Notes: generated by a model from the sequence alone, not told the origin. 64,000 nucleotides of DNA from Gibbula magus (GCA_936450465.1 OW388296.1:42016448-42080447), one strand, 5' to 3'. Positions 38,189 through 50,456 are shown, numbered from the stretch's first letter. A program made the numbers and translations.

Positions 38189-40250
38189 GATTCTGTGGGA
38201 AGCTGTGGACAATACTTGGAATAATAATGTTGCAGATTGGTATGGAATGTTCATGTTAAAGAACTATGCATTGCTCTGAGATGAGAGGAGAACTGTTAAC
38301 CCTCGGAGCAGCGTTCGTGTACATTCAGCTACACTTCTTGTTGGATTCTTGAAACTTCTTTGACAATTTTAGATATGGATTGTACAGGTTTGTTTGAAAT
38401 ATTGTACAGATCTTTGGAAACGAGTCTTCGAACATCTGAAGCTGAGATTGGTTCCCAGCAACTCAAATATCAGTGCTTTACTTGTGGTGGGATAATATAA
38501 ATCTGCATGCATTTCTGATAATGCCATTTATGCCTTATTAGAAGACAGTGACTTCAAATATGGGTTGCATATGTTTGTTAAGGCTCTATGTCCCTGAACT
38601 TTTTGATGAAGGATGGTGAGAACTTGTGGCTTCCAAGATGTTGCGTATATGTGCAGACGAGTGGACACCAGCTGACCTTTGATAATCGTAGTAGTGACCA
38701 GCTGGACATATGTGTGAACATACTGTCGGTGTTGTCTTAGTCAACTCAGGTGATGTGGAATAATACTCAACCATGGGAAGGTGGGGGGGGGCTCAGTGGG
38801 GATCATACCTTGGATGACAGGACCACCACAGCCATTGCTGCCTTTGTTGCAGTTGAACGGCCTGTTGCAATTGTTGCATTTTAGGTCTGCCTTTATAGAA
38901 ATTATTGCTGAAAGGGTTGGTTTGTTGAAAGGCTACATTTGACTGTAAATGCATCTGAAATATGTCCCAATTGTTGCAGTTAATGGTTGCCACAAAAACC
39001 AGTGTTTAAGCATTAAGCCTGCCACTGCCACCACTGACTTGATACTGTGGCAATTGTTGCAGTTGAAAGCCTCTCAATGCAACCCTCCCTGAAACCTTTT
39101 GCATTTTAATTTAGCTTGTTGTAATATTTTTAACAACAGATTATTTTATAAGGTAGTTCACCGTGATACTGCTGAAAAAAACATGGAGCTCAATGTGGAA
39201 GGTGGTTCTGTTGCCAGGTCAAGAAGCAGAGGAAACAATCGGATGTAAATCATGTTTTTAAACAAAAGCTTAGTGTCGTCATACAATCAGGATGTGGGGT
39301 ACGAAATCCAAATGGTTGAGTCAATTTTAACAATGCAAGCAATAGTCTGCTAGTTCTAATACTTCATTGCTTTTGTCCTTGTAGGTAACCCATGCTAGAG
39401 CGAATCTTACATATATTCTGTTTTAGAGGCCTATACCTTGCTGGACCTTTACATCTGCTGAAATTAGGGTGCTTGGTGACTCCTGCTGCCTGCAGCTTGC
39501 CGGGGGTTAAGTATTGGGAGAAATGGACTATATGAGAGACCTAGGCTTTGGACTTCAGTTAAAAATGTTCTGGGGAGTGGGTGGGGTTGGGGGCATTTGG
39601 GAGGGTCTTTGGATATATAGGTACATATCCGCTATCAAGTGTATTTCCTTCAGCACAGCAAAGACACTGTCAAGAAATAACAGCCAGGTTAAATGAGGAA
39701 GAAAAAGAACATGCTCAGAAACAATGGTTGCCAGGCAAAGGTTAAAATTGCATAAGGAAATATATGACATTATGTTTCACCTGTGTAATGTAAGTATATA
39801 TGATCCAGCAGGGTATAGGCTACCTGCATAATATGCCAGGTGTAGATTGTCACATGTTGTACCGACAGGTATGACTGCCATTGATTTCAGTTGGTGCAGG
39901 TCTATGTACATAGAATCATTACTTATTGTGTATGTACTGCGTTATTGCTTCATAGTATACAGAATGTGTAGATGATGCCTGCCACAGTACCCCGTTTTTA
40001 TATAATGGACTGATCCTGTGAATGGTTCAGAACGGTCCATGTTGAATGAAAGGGAAGAACATAATTTGCGACTTGTCAGAAAATATGACAAAGTGCAGTC
40101 TGTATGTAAGCAATCTTGTTAATTTGTGTCTTAGCTAATTATCAATTCCTCTATGTTTGTATGTTCATGTATTTATTTCATTATTGATGATGTTGCAATA
40201 TTGTGCCAATATATCTACTGATGTCTATTAAACAGGTTTATCCTTCTGTC
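38189..40250 (+). other. DAG1: dystroglycan 3'UTR (probable)
   Basis: Long non-coding sequence follows the stop codon. The first plausible polyadenylation signal is ATTAAA at 40227-40232, followed by a T/GT-rich stretch ('tttatccttctgtctttt'). 'caattgttgca'-like repeats occur at 38840-39060. Open frames inside are short and lack features. Where the transcript ends is not certain. Confidence 0.5.
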
Positions 40251-42379
40251 TTTTAGTTCCTCACGTTTGGTTTCTTCATGGGTATCTTGCTTCAGATCGG
40301 TCTTCAGGACCAGCTGTACAAATCCTCCTTAGTGTAAGAGGATTAAACCTTGTATTAAGCTACATATGCTTTGTAAATGTGGGTCCTGGATAGATTTGAC
40401 TCTATGTTCAAGGTGTCCGATCATTTTCCAAATTATTTAAGGGGAAACTGAAGCAAGTTACCTGTGAAAATTGTTTACTCAGGTATGTCTGATATGCGCA
40501 ATTAGCATAATGAGATGTATGGTAGTTCTTTTAACAGATTCATTTAGAATGTTTTCCATTTTCATATTCAAAAGTAACAAAAGTTCATTTCATTTGCTAG
40601 TTGACCTGGAACAATTTGCACAAAGCCTGCTTAAGCGTAAGTGATCATGGTTGACTATAGCTGAGGAGAACCTTAGCTTAGGGAGCTTTGTGTAAGTGCG
40701 CCCTGGAACAAAATGTCTTGACGACTTCTGAATAGTCACTTTGCTAATTTGACGATGGAGGATTTTTCTTCATTATGTATTTATTTGAGCTCTTTTATGA
40801 TATTATTTTGAAGCGAGATGCTCAACTCCTGCCAATCATTGAGTTTTTCCAGCATTTGTGAACCCTGCACTTTGTTGAGGCCAGTAGTGCCACATTTTGT
40901 ACATAATAATCATGTCCCCATGTTTCCAAATCTCTCTTAGCACCGAGCATCAAAGCCAATGTATGGCTCAGAAGATTATCTTACTAAGAGGGCTCAAAAA
41001 ACATGGTGCCACATTCTTGTATGATCGAGAGGGACTGTCTGCACAAAGTCATTTCAGTTCATAATGGATTCTCAGCTTGAACTTAAAATGGATTTGTGAA
41101 GCTGTACCATCATGCAGAGCATTGTACTGCTATCATTTATAGTGGTTTTGCTGTGAACATGTTTAAAATTGCATATCTTAAATATTTGCATATATTAGCT
41201 TGACCGGTCAACCATGAAATGTTTGAAATATTTTGGACGATTCCCAAAACATAAAATTTCATTTAATCGAAATGTGCTTTGAAAAGAATATGTTAAAAAA
41301 TGATCCAACATCCGTAAAATAGAACCATTACTGTTAAATTATGAAAATATTTTTTCCATTTCGTGGAGTTGACCTTCAAACTATGCCAGGAATCATGGCT
41401 TAAAACACCCACATGAGCTGCTTCTGAATATTCTATGTGATTTTCTTAAATCATATTCGACTTCAAAAGTCCGCCTCTGTGTACAAATGATTGATAGAGT
41501 GCATTTACAGAAGGTAGAATGGCTATGACTTCAAGCAGGTTAGAATAACGTGATTTGAAATGAATGAGTAAGTAAGCCCAGTAGCAGTGGAAACATTGAG
41601 GTTAAATTTGATCTTGCAATTTTAAATACAAAAACCAAACCAAGACCAAGAATATAAATTTTAAATATATTGGAAATATCACATGCAACTCAATTGAAAA
41701 GTCTCGTCACTAATGGATGCAATTCTGCTGAAGCGGTTTTAAACAATAACTCGCCCACTGGATTGAAAATGTGAGAGAAACCCGTTTGAGTCAAACATGC
41801 AACATAAACATACGTTTTTAAGGATTATATGGAACCATTATTCATCTTTTTATCACCTTGAGAATATATCAAGGTGAGAAATTAGTCTGGAATAATTTAG
41901 TTATTTCAATGGTTAAATTTTAAAAAGTGAAAATGTTGAGGATATAAAACTTCTTCTGTTCTTGCAGTTTGAATCTGATCCAAAGAACATGGCTTCTGGT
42001 TCTTTTGTTGGTTGTTTTTAAAAGCTGACACTGACGCTTGTGTTTTAATTTAGAATTATGTCAAATTTATCCTCAATGTCCCCACTGCTGATGCAAGACT
42101 AGTTTTAGAAGTAGCAATTAGCGTCTGTATGAGTGTTTGCAGTAGCAAATTGTTCTGAAATGCAAGAAGTCAGCTCATGATCATTTCCTACCCTAATCCT
42201 TCAAATATATACAAGCTGTCTTGTCAACAAACTGTACCATCTAGCCCAATAAATAAACACTTTATGTATAAACACTTTTATTTTTTCATTTGTTTGTGAG
42301 ATTTTATGAGTGTTTCAAAGGAGAATATTATCAAGATTTTATGTATGTTTCAAACAAGAATCTGAATCATCTTGGGATC
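40251..42379 (+). other. possible extended 3'UTR or intergenic sequence
   Basis: No gene recognised. Two overlapping AATAAA signals at 42248-42257 would give a 3'UTR of about 4.07 kb if the ATTAAA at 40227 is skipped. I cannot decide between these. Confidence 0.35.
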
Positions 42380-42673
42380 AAGAGGTGAGGCGAGTTAGGT
42401 TTTAACGCTGCTTTCAATAGTATTTCACTTCACAGCTGCTAGTATTATGGCAGGGAGAAAGCCCGCAACGCCACGTGGCTATGCCTTGCGTTGAAACCTG
42501 CGAGCATCGGCTGGAACTAGCGAACCATGGGAGGTACTACGCTGAAGTTCAGTGTAACATTGCACCCAAACCTTACTGCGTGTGAAACAGTTCTTTACTG
42601 CAAACAAAGTTGCCGTGCCCCTAGCGGGATAAACCCCGGACCTCTTGATCCGAAGACGCTAACCACTGCGATG
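42380..42673 (-). repeat. tRNA-derived SINE, minus strand, head cut at the A box
   Basis: Read on the minus strand: 'cgcagtggttagcgtcttcgg', the B box 'gtccggggtttatcccgctagg', the family body, and the tail 'gcgttaaaacctaactcgcctcacctc'. The first bases of the tRNA-like head ('gggggcgggatag') are missing. Confidence 0.85.
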
Positions 42674-42714
42674 GGTGAGATGAAAGTGTTCCTACTGGCT
42701 TCTGCTAGTGGGAT

Positions 42715-42880
42715 ATCCCTTTAGCTGAACAAGTAGAGCACAGGACTTTCACTCATTCGTAGGTCCTGTTTTCGATTTCAACTGGAGGTGATAGCACTGT
42801 CACTTCTATTACATCTACCGGTATATGGTTTGGGTGCAATGCTACACCGATTTTCAGCACAGTACCCATGGTTGGCTAAA
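42715..42880 (+). repeat. SINE with a different tRNA-like head
   Basis: 'tagctgaacaagtagagcac' and 'aggtcctgttttcgatttca' form A-box-like and B-box-like regions unlike the common family head. They are nevertheless followed by 'ggtttgggtgcaatgctaca' and 'ttttcagcacagtaccc.atggttggcta' of the same body. The 3' tail is missing. Confidence 0.6.
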
Positions 42881-42899
42881 TTTATCATCATCTTCGCTC

Positions 42900-43090
42900 T
42901 GCAAGGTATAACTTGAGCCAGTCTCAGTCACTGGCTGATTTAAATTTTGCTGCATTTCCTTAAATTTCCTGTGCCATCATATCAGCGACTTGCATTTAAA
43001 ATACATAGATTGATAAAGATGCATCTGATTCGCTAGAAACATTGAGGAAATACAGCAAGGTTTGCATTAGCCAGTGATTTTGACTGATGT
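42900..43090. mobile_element. palindromic element, 'ggctgatttaa' family, copy 1
   Basis: 'aacttgagccagtctcagtcactggctgatttaaat' on the left and 'gcaaggtttgcattagccagtgattttgact' on the right are related inverted arms around a loop of about 100 bp. Similar arms occur at 48425-48595. Confidence 0.5.
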
Positions 43091-43287
43091 TGCCAGGGAA
43101 AGTTCTATCACCGATCTATCGGCAACATCCGCCATCTTGGATTTTTTTACATTTCTTGATATGAAAACACGCTATAAATTTACCCAATTTTTTGGGGGTA
43201 ATAATAAAACATATACACTGATAGAACATTCACATAGTAACAAATGACGTATAATAAAACTAATGAACACTATGCTGTACTGTTAGG

Positions 43288-43945
43288 GAGGATCCCGTTC
43301 GTAGCAGTGCATTTTTCGTAGGAGGATCCCGTTCGTAGAAGGTCTTTTCGTAGGAGTGAAAAAAATATATTCGTAGGAGTGATTATATATTATGAATTAG
43401 GTATTCTTTCACACATACAACGCACAGGGCCATGGTTGATGGTGAATGACCTCATATCTTATTTTGGTAGCTTACATATCATACATATTTGTTCAGTACA
43501 TAAATTAGTCTTCTCATCGGCTTCTCCGCTTAGGAGAACCAGTAATTATAGGTTGTGAGATGTTTTGATTGACAATTGCCAGGTGCTTTGTCGGCGACTT
43601 ACTACTTCACCGAAAGTTACTAATCTCCAATCAGAGATATTATAACAAACAGTCTATAACAAACAAACAACAAAACAAAAGATGATATGTTTTTAATTCA
43701 CAATAACACAAAACATAATAACATAATCCTATCAAACATCGGTCTGGACATCAAAGACATCAAAGCGATGATTAAACTTTGTGAATGTGAATATACTTAC
43801 CTGATTAATGTCTTTATTAACAAAAACAACATTAAAATATTTCATTGGGATTTTCTACTTCTACGAAAAGACCTAAAAATCCTCCTACGAATAGACCGAA
43901 AATCACTCCTACGAACGGGATCCTCCTACGAAAAGACCTACACCC
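43288..43945. mobile_element. foldback / Mutator-like MITE with 10-bp target duplication
   Basis: Identical TACTGTTAGG at 43278-43287 and 43946-43955 flanks the element. Each end is built from short repeats of TTCGTAGGAGGATCCCGTTC and 'ggtcttttcgtaggag' in opposite orientation. The left array is about 43288-43383 and the right about 43855-43945. The centre is AT-rich. The 9-10-bp duplication and sub-terminal repeats fit Mutator-like or foldback elements. The 130-codon open frame at 43687-44079 crosses the right end and is not a gene. Confidence 0.7.
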
Positions 43946-43955
43946 TACTGTTAGG

Positions 43956-45614
43956 CCGTAGCGAAGTTTTCCCCACTCGCAGTGTCGATGAATGGCTTCT
44001 ATTCTCATTGTTTTTATTTTTCAACAAATGTGCGCTTGTCTTTATCAAGTTGTGGAATGTAAAGTCATCAAAGTATTAACTTCATTAATATATTTCACGA
44101 TATTTTAATCATATATTAATATCATATATGTGTAAACGGGAATATCCTCTAAATAGCTGTGGAGATGAAACAACTAGACATACACCATTTTATTGTCAGT
44201 ATAAAATGAACTACAAAAACATTTGAGAAATTCTACCATTTCTCGAAAAGCATTTCAAACATGGATGGCCATTCGATTGAAAACTAACTTGTTAGGGGTA
44301 CATTTCTAATGTTAATAATGTGTCCGACCTGTGATGCTAAGAAGATACTTTCGAAATCAAATCGTTTTCAAACAAAACATGTCATCGTTATGTCATTTGA
44401 CAACTAGAAATCATGAAAAGTCCGGACGTGACGTCACGTGCAGAACGTTGAAATGTACACGGTTTCTCAACACACAAGACCTAGCGCCTCTCTGTCGCAT
44501 TTACATTTAGCCGAAACGAACTTAGTAACAAAAATGAAAACATTAATAAATTATCATTTTTAATAAAAGTCAAAGATAATGGGTTTGTTGAATGTGTTTT
44601 TATTATTCATTATTAAGTGGTTATTTTAAATCGATAAGCATGTGAGAAAATAATTATACAGTTGGTGGCAAAGTCGTAGGTCGACGATTAAATATTGATT
44701 GCATAAGAATGGCACATTTTTATTAACTTTTCCATAAAAAGATATATTCCTTTTAAACAGACAAATATCGTTCCAATTGCAAATGCGTCACCGACTCGTC
44801 AACTTGTTCAACGCAAACGCTCCACAAACGTGTGATTGCATGAGCTGCACGTGCGATTTGTTCGTAGACTCAAGAATGTCACAAACTTCACGGGTTGCAC
44901 GAAACGCACGTGCAGTTTTCCAGAAGAAACAATTCAATCTCGTGGCTCATCAAAGAAGGTTTTCAAATTGCGCAAGACGTTTTTGATATCCGAGCATATC
45001 TATAATTTGGGGAAAATGTGGAAATTAAACGCGATGTCGTAAATTCAAGTAAACATATTACACTCTTAATCTTGTAGCCTCCATTTAGAATATTAAAGTA
45101 ATAATATATAAGCCCTAACTTTATTTTGAAAATGTATGTTTCATTCTCATAAATCAACTTTACGGACTTGTTGTTGAAGTATATATAACTTATAATTTGC
45201 ATTAAAGCTAGACCGTGTGTCCTTGAATTATTTTAACTTCAAAATAACACGCCATAAATATTAGTTTAAAGAAAAAATACCATATACCAAATACCAAATA
45301 TTCAACAATAGGCATAAATCTCCTGATATGAACCTTTTATTTATTTCATATTGAAAATTGGATGATCCATTACTTTTAGTGTTGAGCATATTTCCAGATA
45401 CTTGACAAGAACCACCTGTAAGGCAGGTCATGTTTCCCATCTCGCTCAGCATATTTTATAGTTTTCCTCTTTTTCTGCTACCTGCAAAGGCGGAAGTTCA
45501 AATATTTTAACCTTAACTTTACCTAGACTAGACTATACTCACGAACAAAATAAACGTCACCATACAAGATATTTCAAACTACAAGTGATAACCACGAAGC
45601 AAACTTAACCATTT
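43956..45614. other. non-coding stretch
   Basis: No gene recognised. A segment at 44775-44990 has a different texture from its surroundings (repeated 'gcacgtgc', 'acgcaaacg'-type words) and is open in two frames, but I see no motif or splice context supporting a protein. Confidence 0.4.
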
Positions 45615-46326
45615 GTATGCCCCCGAATCCGAGATTCCGAGGGTATATTGTTTTTCACCTGTCCGTCTGGCCGTCTGTGTGTTTGTCCACAAAATGTTTA
45701 ACCTTGGCCATAACTTTGAATTGCTCAGAGCTAGGGCTTTCATACTTGGAATGTCTATACCTTGTGATGAGACCTTTCAGATGAGGTCATCATATTTGAC
45801 CTTGTGACCTTGACCTTGCCGCAATGAACATTTTCAGAAACTTTAACCTTGGCCATAACTTTTGATTGTTACGGCTTTCATACTTGGCATGTACATACCT
45901 TGTGATGAGACCTTCAGGTGAGGTCATCATATTTGACCTGTGGCCTTGATCTTGACCTTGCCGCAGTGGACATCTTCAGTAAACTTTAACCTTGGCCATA
46001 ACTTTAGATTGCTCAGAGCTACGGCTTTCATACTTGGCATGTGCATACCTTGTGATGAGACCTTTCAGATGAAGTCATCATATTTGACCTTGTGACCTTG
46101 ACCTTGCCGCAGTGGACAATATTTAGAAAACGTTAACCTTGGCCATAACTTTGGATTGCTCAGAGCTAGGGCGTTCATACTTGGCATGTGCATAACTTGT
46201 GATGAGACCTTTCAGATGAGGTCATCATATTTGACCTTGTGACCTTGGCCTTGACCTTGCCGCAGTGGACATCTTAAGAAAACTTTAACCTTGGCCATAA
46301 CTTTGGTATATCCGGGGGCATCCGTG
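45615..46326 (+). mobile_element. MITE-like element with internal 140-bp tandem repeats
   Basis: The left end 'gtatgcccccgaatccgag' and the right end 'gtatatccgggggcatccg' are rough inverted complements around 'atgcccccgaa'. After a left part containing 'cctgtccgtctggccgtctg', a unit of about 140-150 bp ('ttaaccttggccataactttggattgctcagagctagggc ... gaccttgaccttgccgcagtggacat') repeats four times, with a fifth partial copy. Related elements are common in bivalve genomes (general knowledge). It codes for nothing. Confidence 0.75.
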
Positions 46327-46388
46327 TTTAACAAACACATCTTGTTTAAATAGTATCTGTTCATACTTATCCTAAACAAACGTTTTAA

Positions 46389-47078
46389 AGGATAGATGAA
46401 ATGCATTTTTCTCAAGAATGACAGATTATTACCTCTACGTATATTGTATATCGGAATCAATTGAGCATAAAATCGAGACAATATACACTTGCAATTGATA
46501 ATTAAGACGATTTTAATTCACCCATTTTAACACTATCGCAATTTGTTCGGCGAATCCTTTTGAAAATGATCACTGAGGCGTGACTGTGATAAGCGACAGG
46601 CGGGGCGGTTAGATAGCTAGTCCGCCGGTGTCTCGTTCATTAATTAATGATTATCACTGCCGCTAAATGAATTTATGAGGTTTATTGCATCGCCAAAAAG
46701 ACATGTTTATGTAATAATTGTGTAATTGTCATCTGCGGAATTACCTAGTTGGATATCTAAACATTCGATATATAAGAAATTTAAGTTGGGATTGAAGGTA
46801 TCTTTGTGAAATTAACAATCAAAATGTTGCGAAATTACGTTGAATTGTGACTATCGCTGAAAATCAAATTCCTCCTCATACGTCACAGAAGTCATCCCTT
46901 CACGGGTCACACCCCGCCCACTTTCATTCTGGTCGCCGGGGCTAAATCAGGCGTTTTTTTTAAAAGCCGCATATAAGTAATTTATGGACCGATTTCAGAA
47001 ATTTAAAATCGAGCAATTGTCAAATTGACTTCCATTTTAATGAATCCGATTTGGACCATATGTCATTTCATCTATCCT
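46389..47078. mobile_element. TTAA-flanked MITE, family B
   Basis: TTAA at 46385-46388 and 47079-47082 encloses a 690-bp body. Its ends are 15-bp perfect inverted repeats, AGGATAGATGAAATG on the left and its complement on the right, with similarity extending to 'cat'. The TTAA target suggests a piggyBac-type transposase in trans. There is no transposase remnant inside. G+C is higher in the interior (46560-46640 and 46880-46960). Confidence 0.75.
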
Positions 47079-47389
47079 TTAAGAAATCATCGTTTTTTAA
47101 TCTCATTAACTTTACGAGATAGGAGCGCCAAATAGCATTTTTTTGCTTGTCTTATGATTTCCTACAGTAATGATACGTCAACAAATATAAATTGAAGGTT
47201 ATTCATGTTGACGACATCTGTCATTAAATAAACGTCTACTTGATCAACAAGTTTATTTTAAATACTAAACATTGTGGTCAAAAACCATCTTGATAAAAAC
47301 GATTTCAGCAACCAAGTGTATTTGAACAGACACATATACAATTATCATACGTATTAAATTGTCAGTGCTTCTTTACAAAACTTATCTAG

Positions 47390-47632
47390 GGGTTGGATAG
47401 CGCAATGATTAGCGCGTTCGGCTACGCATCAAGAGGTCCGGGGTTCGAATCCCGCTAAGGGCACAGCAACTTTGTCTGCAGTAGAGAACTGTTCTACACT
47501 CAGCAAGGTATGGGTGCAATGAATTTCAGTGCAGTACTTTTCTTCGCTAGTTCAAACCGTTGCTCGCAGGTTTTACAGCAAAACAAAGCCACATGGTGTT
47601 GCGGGCTTTCTCCCTGCAATAATACTAGCAAT
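47390..47632 (+). repeat. tRNA-derived SINE, 3'-truncated
   Basis: The head 'ggttggatagcgcaatgattagcgcgttcgg' with the B box 'gtccggggttcgaatcccgc' is followed by the family body as far as 'aataatactagca'. The final 'gcgttaaac..cacctcac' tail is missing. An in-body deletion removes 'tgctacact' before 'gaatttcagtg'. Confidence 0.88.
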
Positions 47633-47639
47633 CTTCCTA

Positions 47640-48420
47640 TCAAAGACATTCAAAATCCATTTTCTCTGACAGCAGTATTTCGTTTTTTAACTCTATTGAA
47701 AAATGTGGTGACGTTTCTTTTGTTCTTCAGCATACTCCTTTGCAATATTTGCTAAAAAAATTAGTACTATAACAATAAAAACTAATTGTCAGACTATATA
47801 TATATAATTATTGTATTATATCTTGTGTGAAAACTATATATTTCTGTATCTTTCCAATACATACCAACAACAATTGTTTATGTAGCGATAATGGTCATAA
47901 TTTCGTTTGACATGACATTTTGCTTTTCTCAAACTTCAATAAAACTCCTGCAGTTTAATGATGTAACGTATGGGCGATTATAACGACAATAAGCATTTGA
48001 AACCAACATTATATTTAATATAAAAGTAGCGAGAGCACTTGTCGAGTTGAGTAGGACGAAGAATTTTTTTGTAAATATGAATTTTAACGAATTTGGATTA
48101 TATGTTGCATGGTTTATCACATGTGCTACATGTTAATCTAATGTTTGAAATCCCTCTTGGTTTAAAAGAGACAATTTGTCTTACAGTATCCAACCATTGG
48201 GATATTTGAGACGGTTATTGCGATTCCAATAATTACAGTAATGGGGACTGGCAAGAGTTATTCAATATTTATTCGTAAAATATCACTAATTTACTAGATA
48301 TTGAAAAAGCCTCCTTTGTTTTAAAAAATATCTGAAAAATCCCATTTCTCATAGGCTCCTTTTCAATATCTAATAAAATAGTGACATTTTACGAATACGT
48401 ATTTTTTTCAGAGTAATCTT
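47640..48420. other. AT-rich non-coding stretch
   Basis: No gene recognised. A short (TA)n run lies at about 47798-47808. Confidence 0.4.
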
Positions 48421-48424
48421 CCTA

Positions 48425-48595
48425 ACACAAGGCATAACTCTTACCAGTTATCATCATTGGCTGATTTAAGCCTTGCAGTATTTCCCTGTGCTTTTCTGTG
48501 CTAGGATGGAGTGCTGCACCTGAGATGTATAGTGGACTCAGATTTCCTAACACGCGGCAAGGCTTAAATCAGCCAGTAATCGAGACTGAGTGTAC
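48425..48595. mobile_element. palindromic element, 'ggctgatttaa' family, copy 2
   Basis: GGCTGATTTAAGCCTTGC at about 48460-48477 is the exact complement of GCAAGGCTTAAATCAGCC at about 48558-48575. Outer arms 'cctaacacaaggc' and 'cctaacacgcggc' also recur. Confidence 0.65.
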
Positions 48596-48652
48596 GACTA
48601 TAGTTCATAATAACTCGTTGATAAAAATCTGCATTTATCAGAACAAATCGAG

Positions 48653-49248
48653 GGTTTGGTGCAGTAAGGTACCAAGTGCATATTTCCTCGTTTTGAGAAA
48701 ATCGCATTTTAAGTTTCCAATGGTCATATCTCTTGCACTGAAAATGTTGATATAATCACTTCAAGGATTTTAAATGAAGGTGGTTTTCAACTTTAACATG
48801 CCTTATTGTCTCTAGCAAATACAACCATAATTTCTTAATTATGTTAATTATTGCAGATGGTACCGCGGTTTTGTTCAACCACTTGGTGCAGAAAGGTACC
48901 AAGTGGCACTTGGTCCCTTTCTGCACTGACATTTCACCACTGTTTCATTGCAAATCACAGTGCTGTAAGGTACCAAGTGGCACTTGGTCCCTTTCTGCAC
49001 TAACATTTTGCCACGGTTAAGCTCGAGTTACAGTGCTGTAAGGTACCATGTGACACTTGGTTCCTTTCTGCACAAAAGATTTCCGAGTTATTCACTTGGT
49101 ACCTTTTTACATAATTAAATATTTCAGTTATTACTGAAGATAGAGTCTTGAAATTTATACACAACATGAAGAACTTTGAAGCAATCAATAATTTCTAAAA
49201 AAGTGAAAATGTGCCAAAAATGCACTTGGTACCTTTCTGCACCAAGCC
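48653..49248. mobile_element. multi-palindrome MITE with internal hairpin repeats
   Basis: The 28-bp ends at 48653-48680 and 49221-49248 are inverted complements with two mismatches, and both contain GGTACCAAGTGCA. Inside, at about 48884-49085, three tandem units of about 90 bp each carry an almost perfect palindrome of about 40 bp built from 'gcagaaaggtaccaagtg' and 'cacttggtccctttctgc'. The same motif therefore appears at least eight times in alternating orientation. No clear target duplication is visible. Confidence 0.75.
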
Positions 49249-49470
49249 CACGAAATACAGTATGATCTTACAAAATACATAACTTTACTGACAAGGGGTG
49301 CGTTTGATTGTATAAAGGCATCTAGCAAGCCAAACATCAACAGAGATATGCATTTTAACATTCGAAACTGTGTTCCACGGAATATATCGCCTGCACATGT
49401 GTGAGATCAAGAAATTTCTCATTGGTAGATTTTCACTATGAACTGTCATCGTTAACCTCATGACATAACA

Positions 49471-49757
49471 CGGGGGCGGGATAGCGCAGTGGTTAGCGCG
49501 TTTGGCTTCGGATCAAGAGATCCGGGGTTCGAATCCATCCAGGGGCACCTCAATTCTGTGTGCAGTAGAGTACTGCAGTCAGGTTTGGGTGCAATGCTAC
49601 ACTGAATTTCACCCATGGTTCGCTAGTTCCAGCCGCTGCTCGCAGGTTTCACCGCAATGCATAGCCACATGGCGTTGCGGGCTTTCTCCCTGCAATAATA
49701 CTAGCAGCCGCGATATAAGTGAAATACTCATGAAAGCACCAACTCACCGCACCTCAC
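49471..49757 (+). repeat. tRNA-derived SINE
   Basis: The head 'gggggcgggatagcgcagtg' with a clear B box ('ggggttcgaatcc') leads into a nearly complete body and the '..aactcaccgcacctca' tail. Flanks 'gacataaca' (left) and 'gacattaca' (right) suggest a target duplication with one change. An internal deletion removes 'gcgtagtaccac'. Confidence 0.9.
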
Positions 49758-50345
49758 GACATTACAATGATTTTACCTCATCAAATAAAGACACAATGTT
49801 ATGACATAATAAACCGATATGATGGTACAACAGTGCTATAAAAGCACCGAACTGTAAGTCTAACGACAGTGTTGTTTTCAGAAATGTGAATGTAATAACA
49901 TCATTGAAAGGCATTCCTTTGGAGGCGATGATGTATTCTATGGTATACAACTTCTATATATATGAATAATGAAGTTGTTTATCCAGTAAATAGTTCTTAA
50001 TTCTTCATACAAAGTAATGAAGAATGATTTATATTAGAAGACACTTGGTTGAGATTATCTTTACACAATAAACTTGGAAAACCTGTGAATATAGGCTTTC
50101 ATAAACGTAAAATGTAACGTTTTCGAATGATTGAGTTTGGTGTGTAATGAATAAAACAGAAATTAATGACACATCGCCAAAATAGGTCGCCAAATTTTCA
50201 CGAACTTTGGCTGGTATGACGCAAGTAAAAATCGCGTGGCTCTAATATACTTGTCATAAGTATATATAAGTAGTTGCAGAGCATCAAATGTCAAATGCGT
50301 AGATTCCGTCTCCTAAACTCTTTTATAGTGTTAAATAACGTCACG

Positions 50346-50456
<111 letters not shown>

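Noticed and set aside
43280..43960. CRISPR-like array of short regular repeats
   Set aside because: Repeat orientation reverses between the two ends, spacing is irregular, and the host is an animal. It is a foldback-type element.
43687..44079. 130-codon plus-strand frame
   Set aside because: It crosses the right end and target duplication of the foldback element, so it is not a unit.
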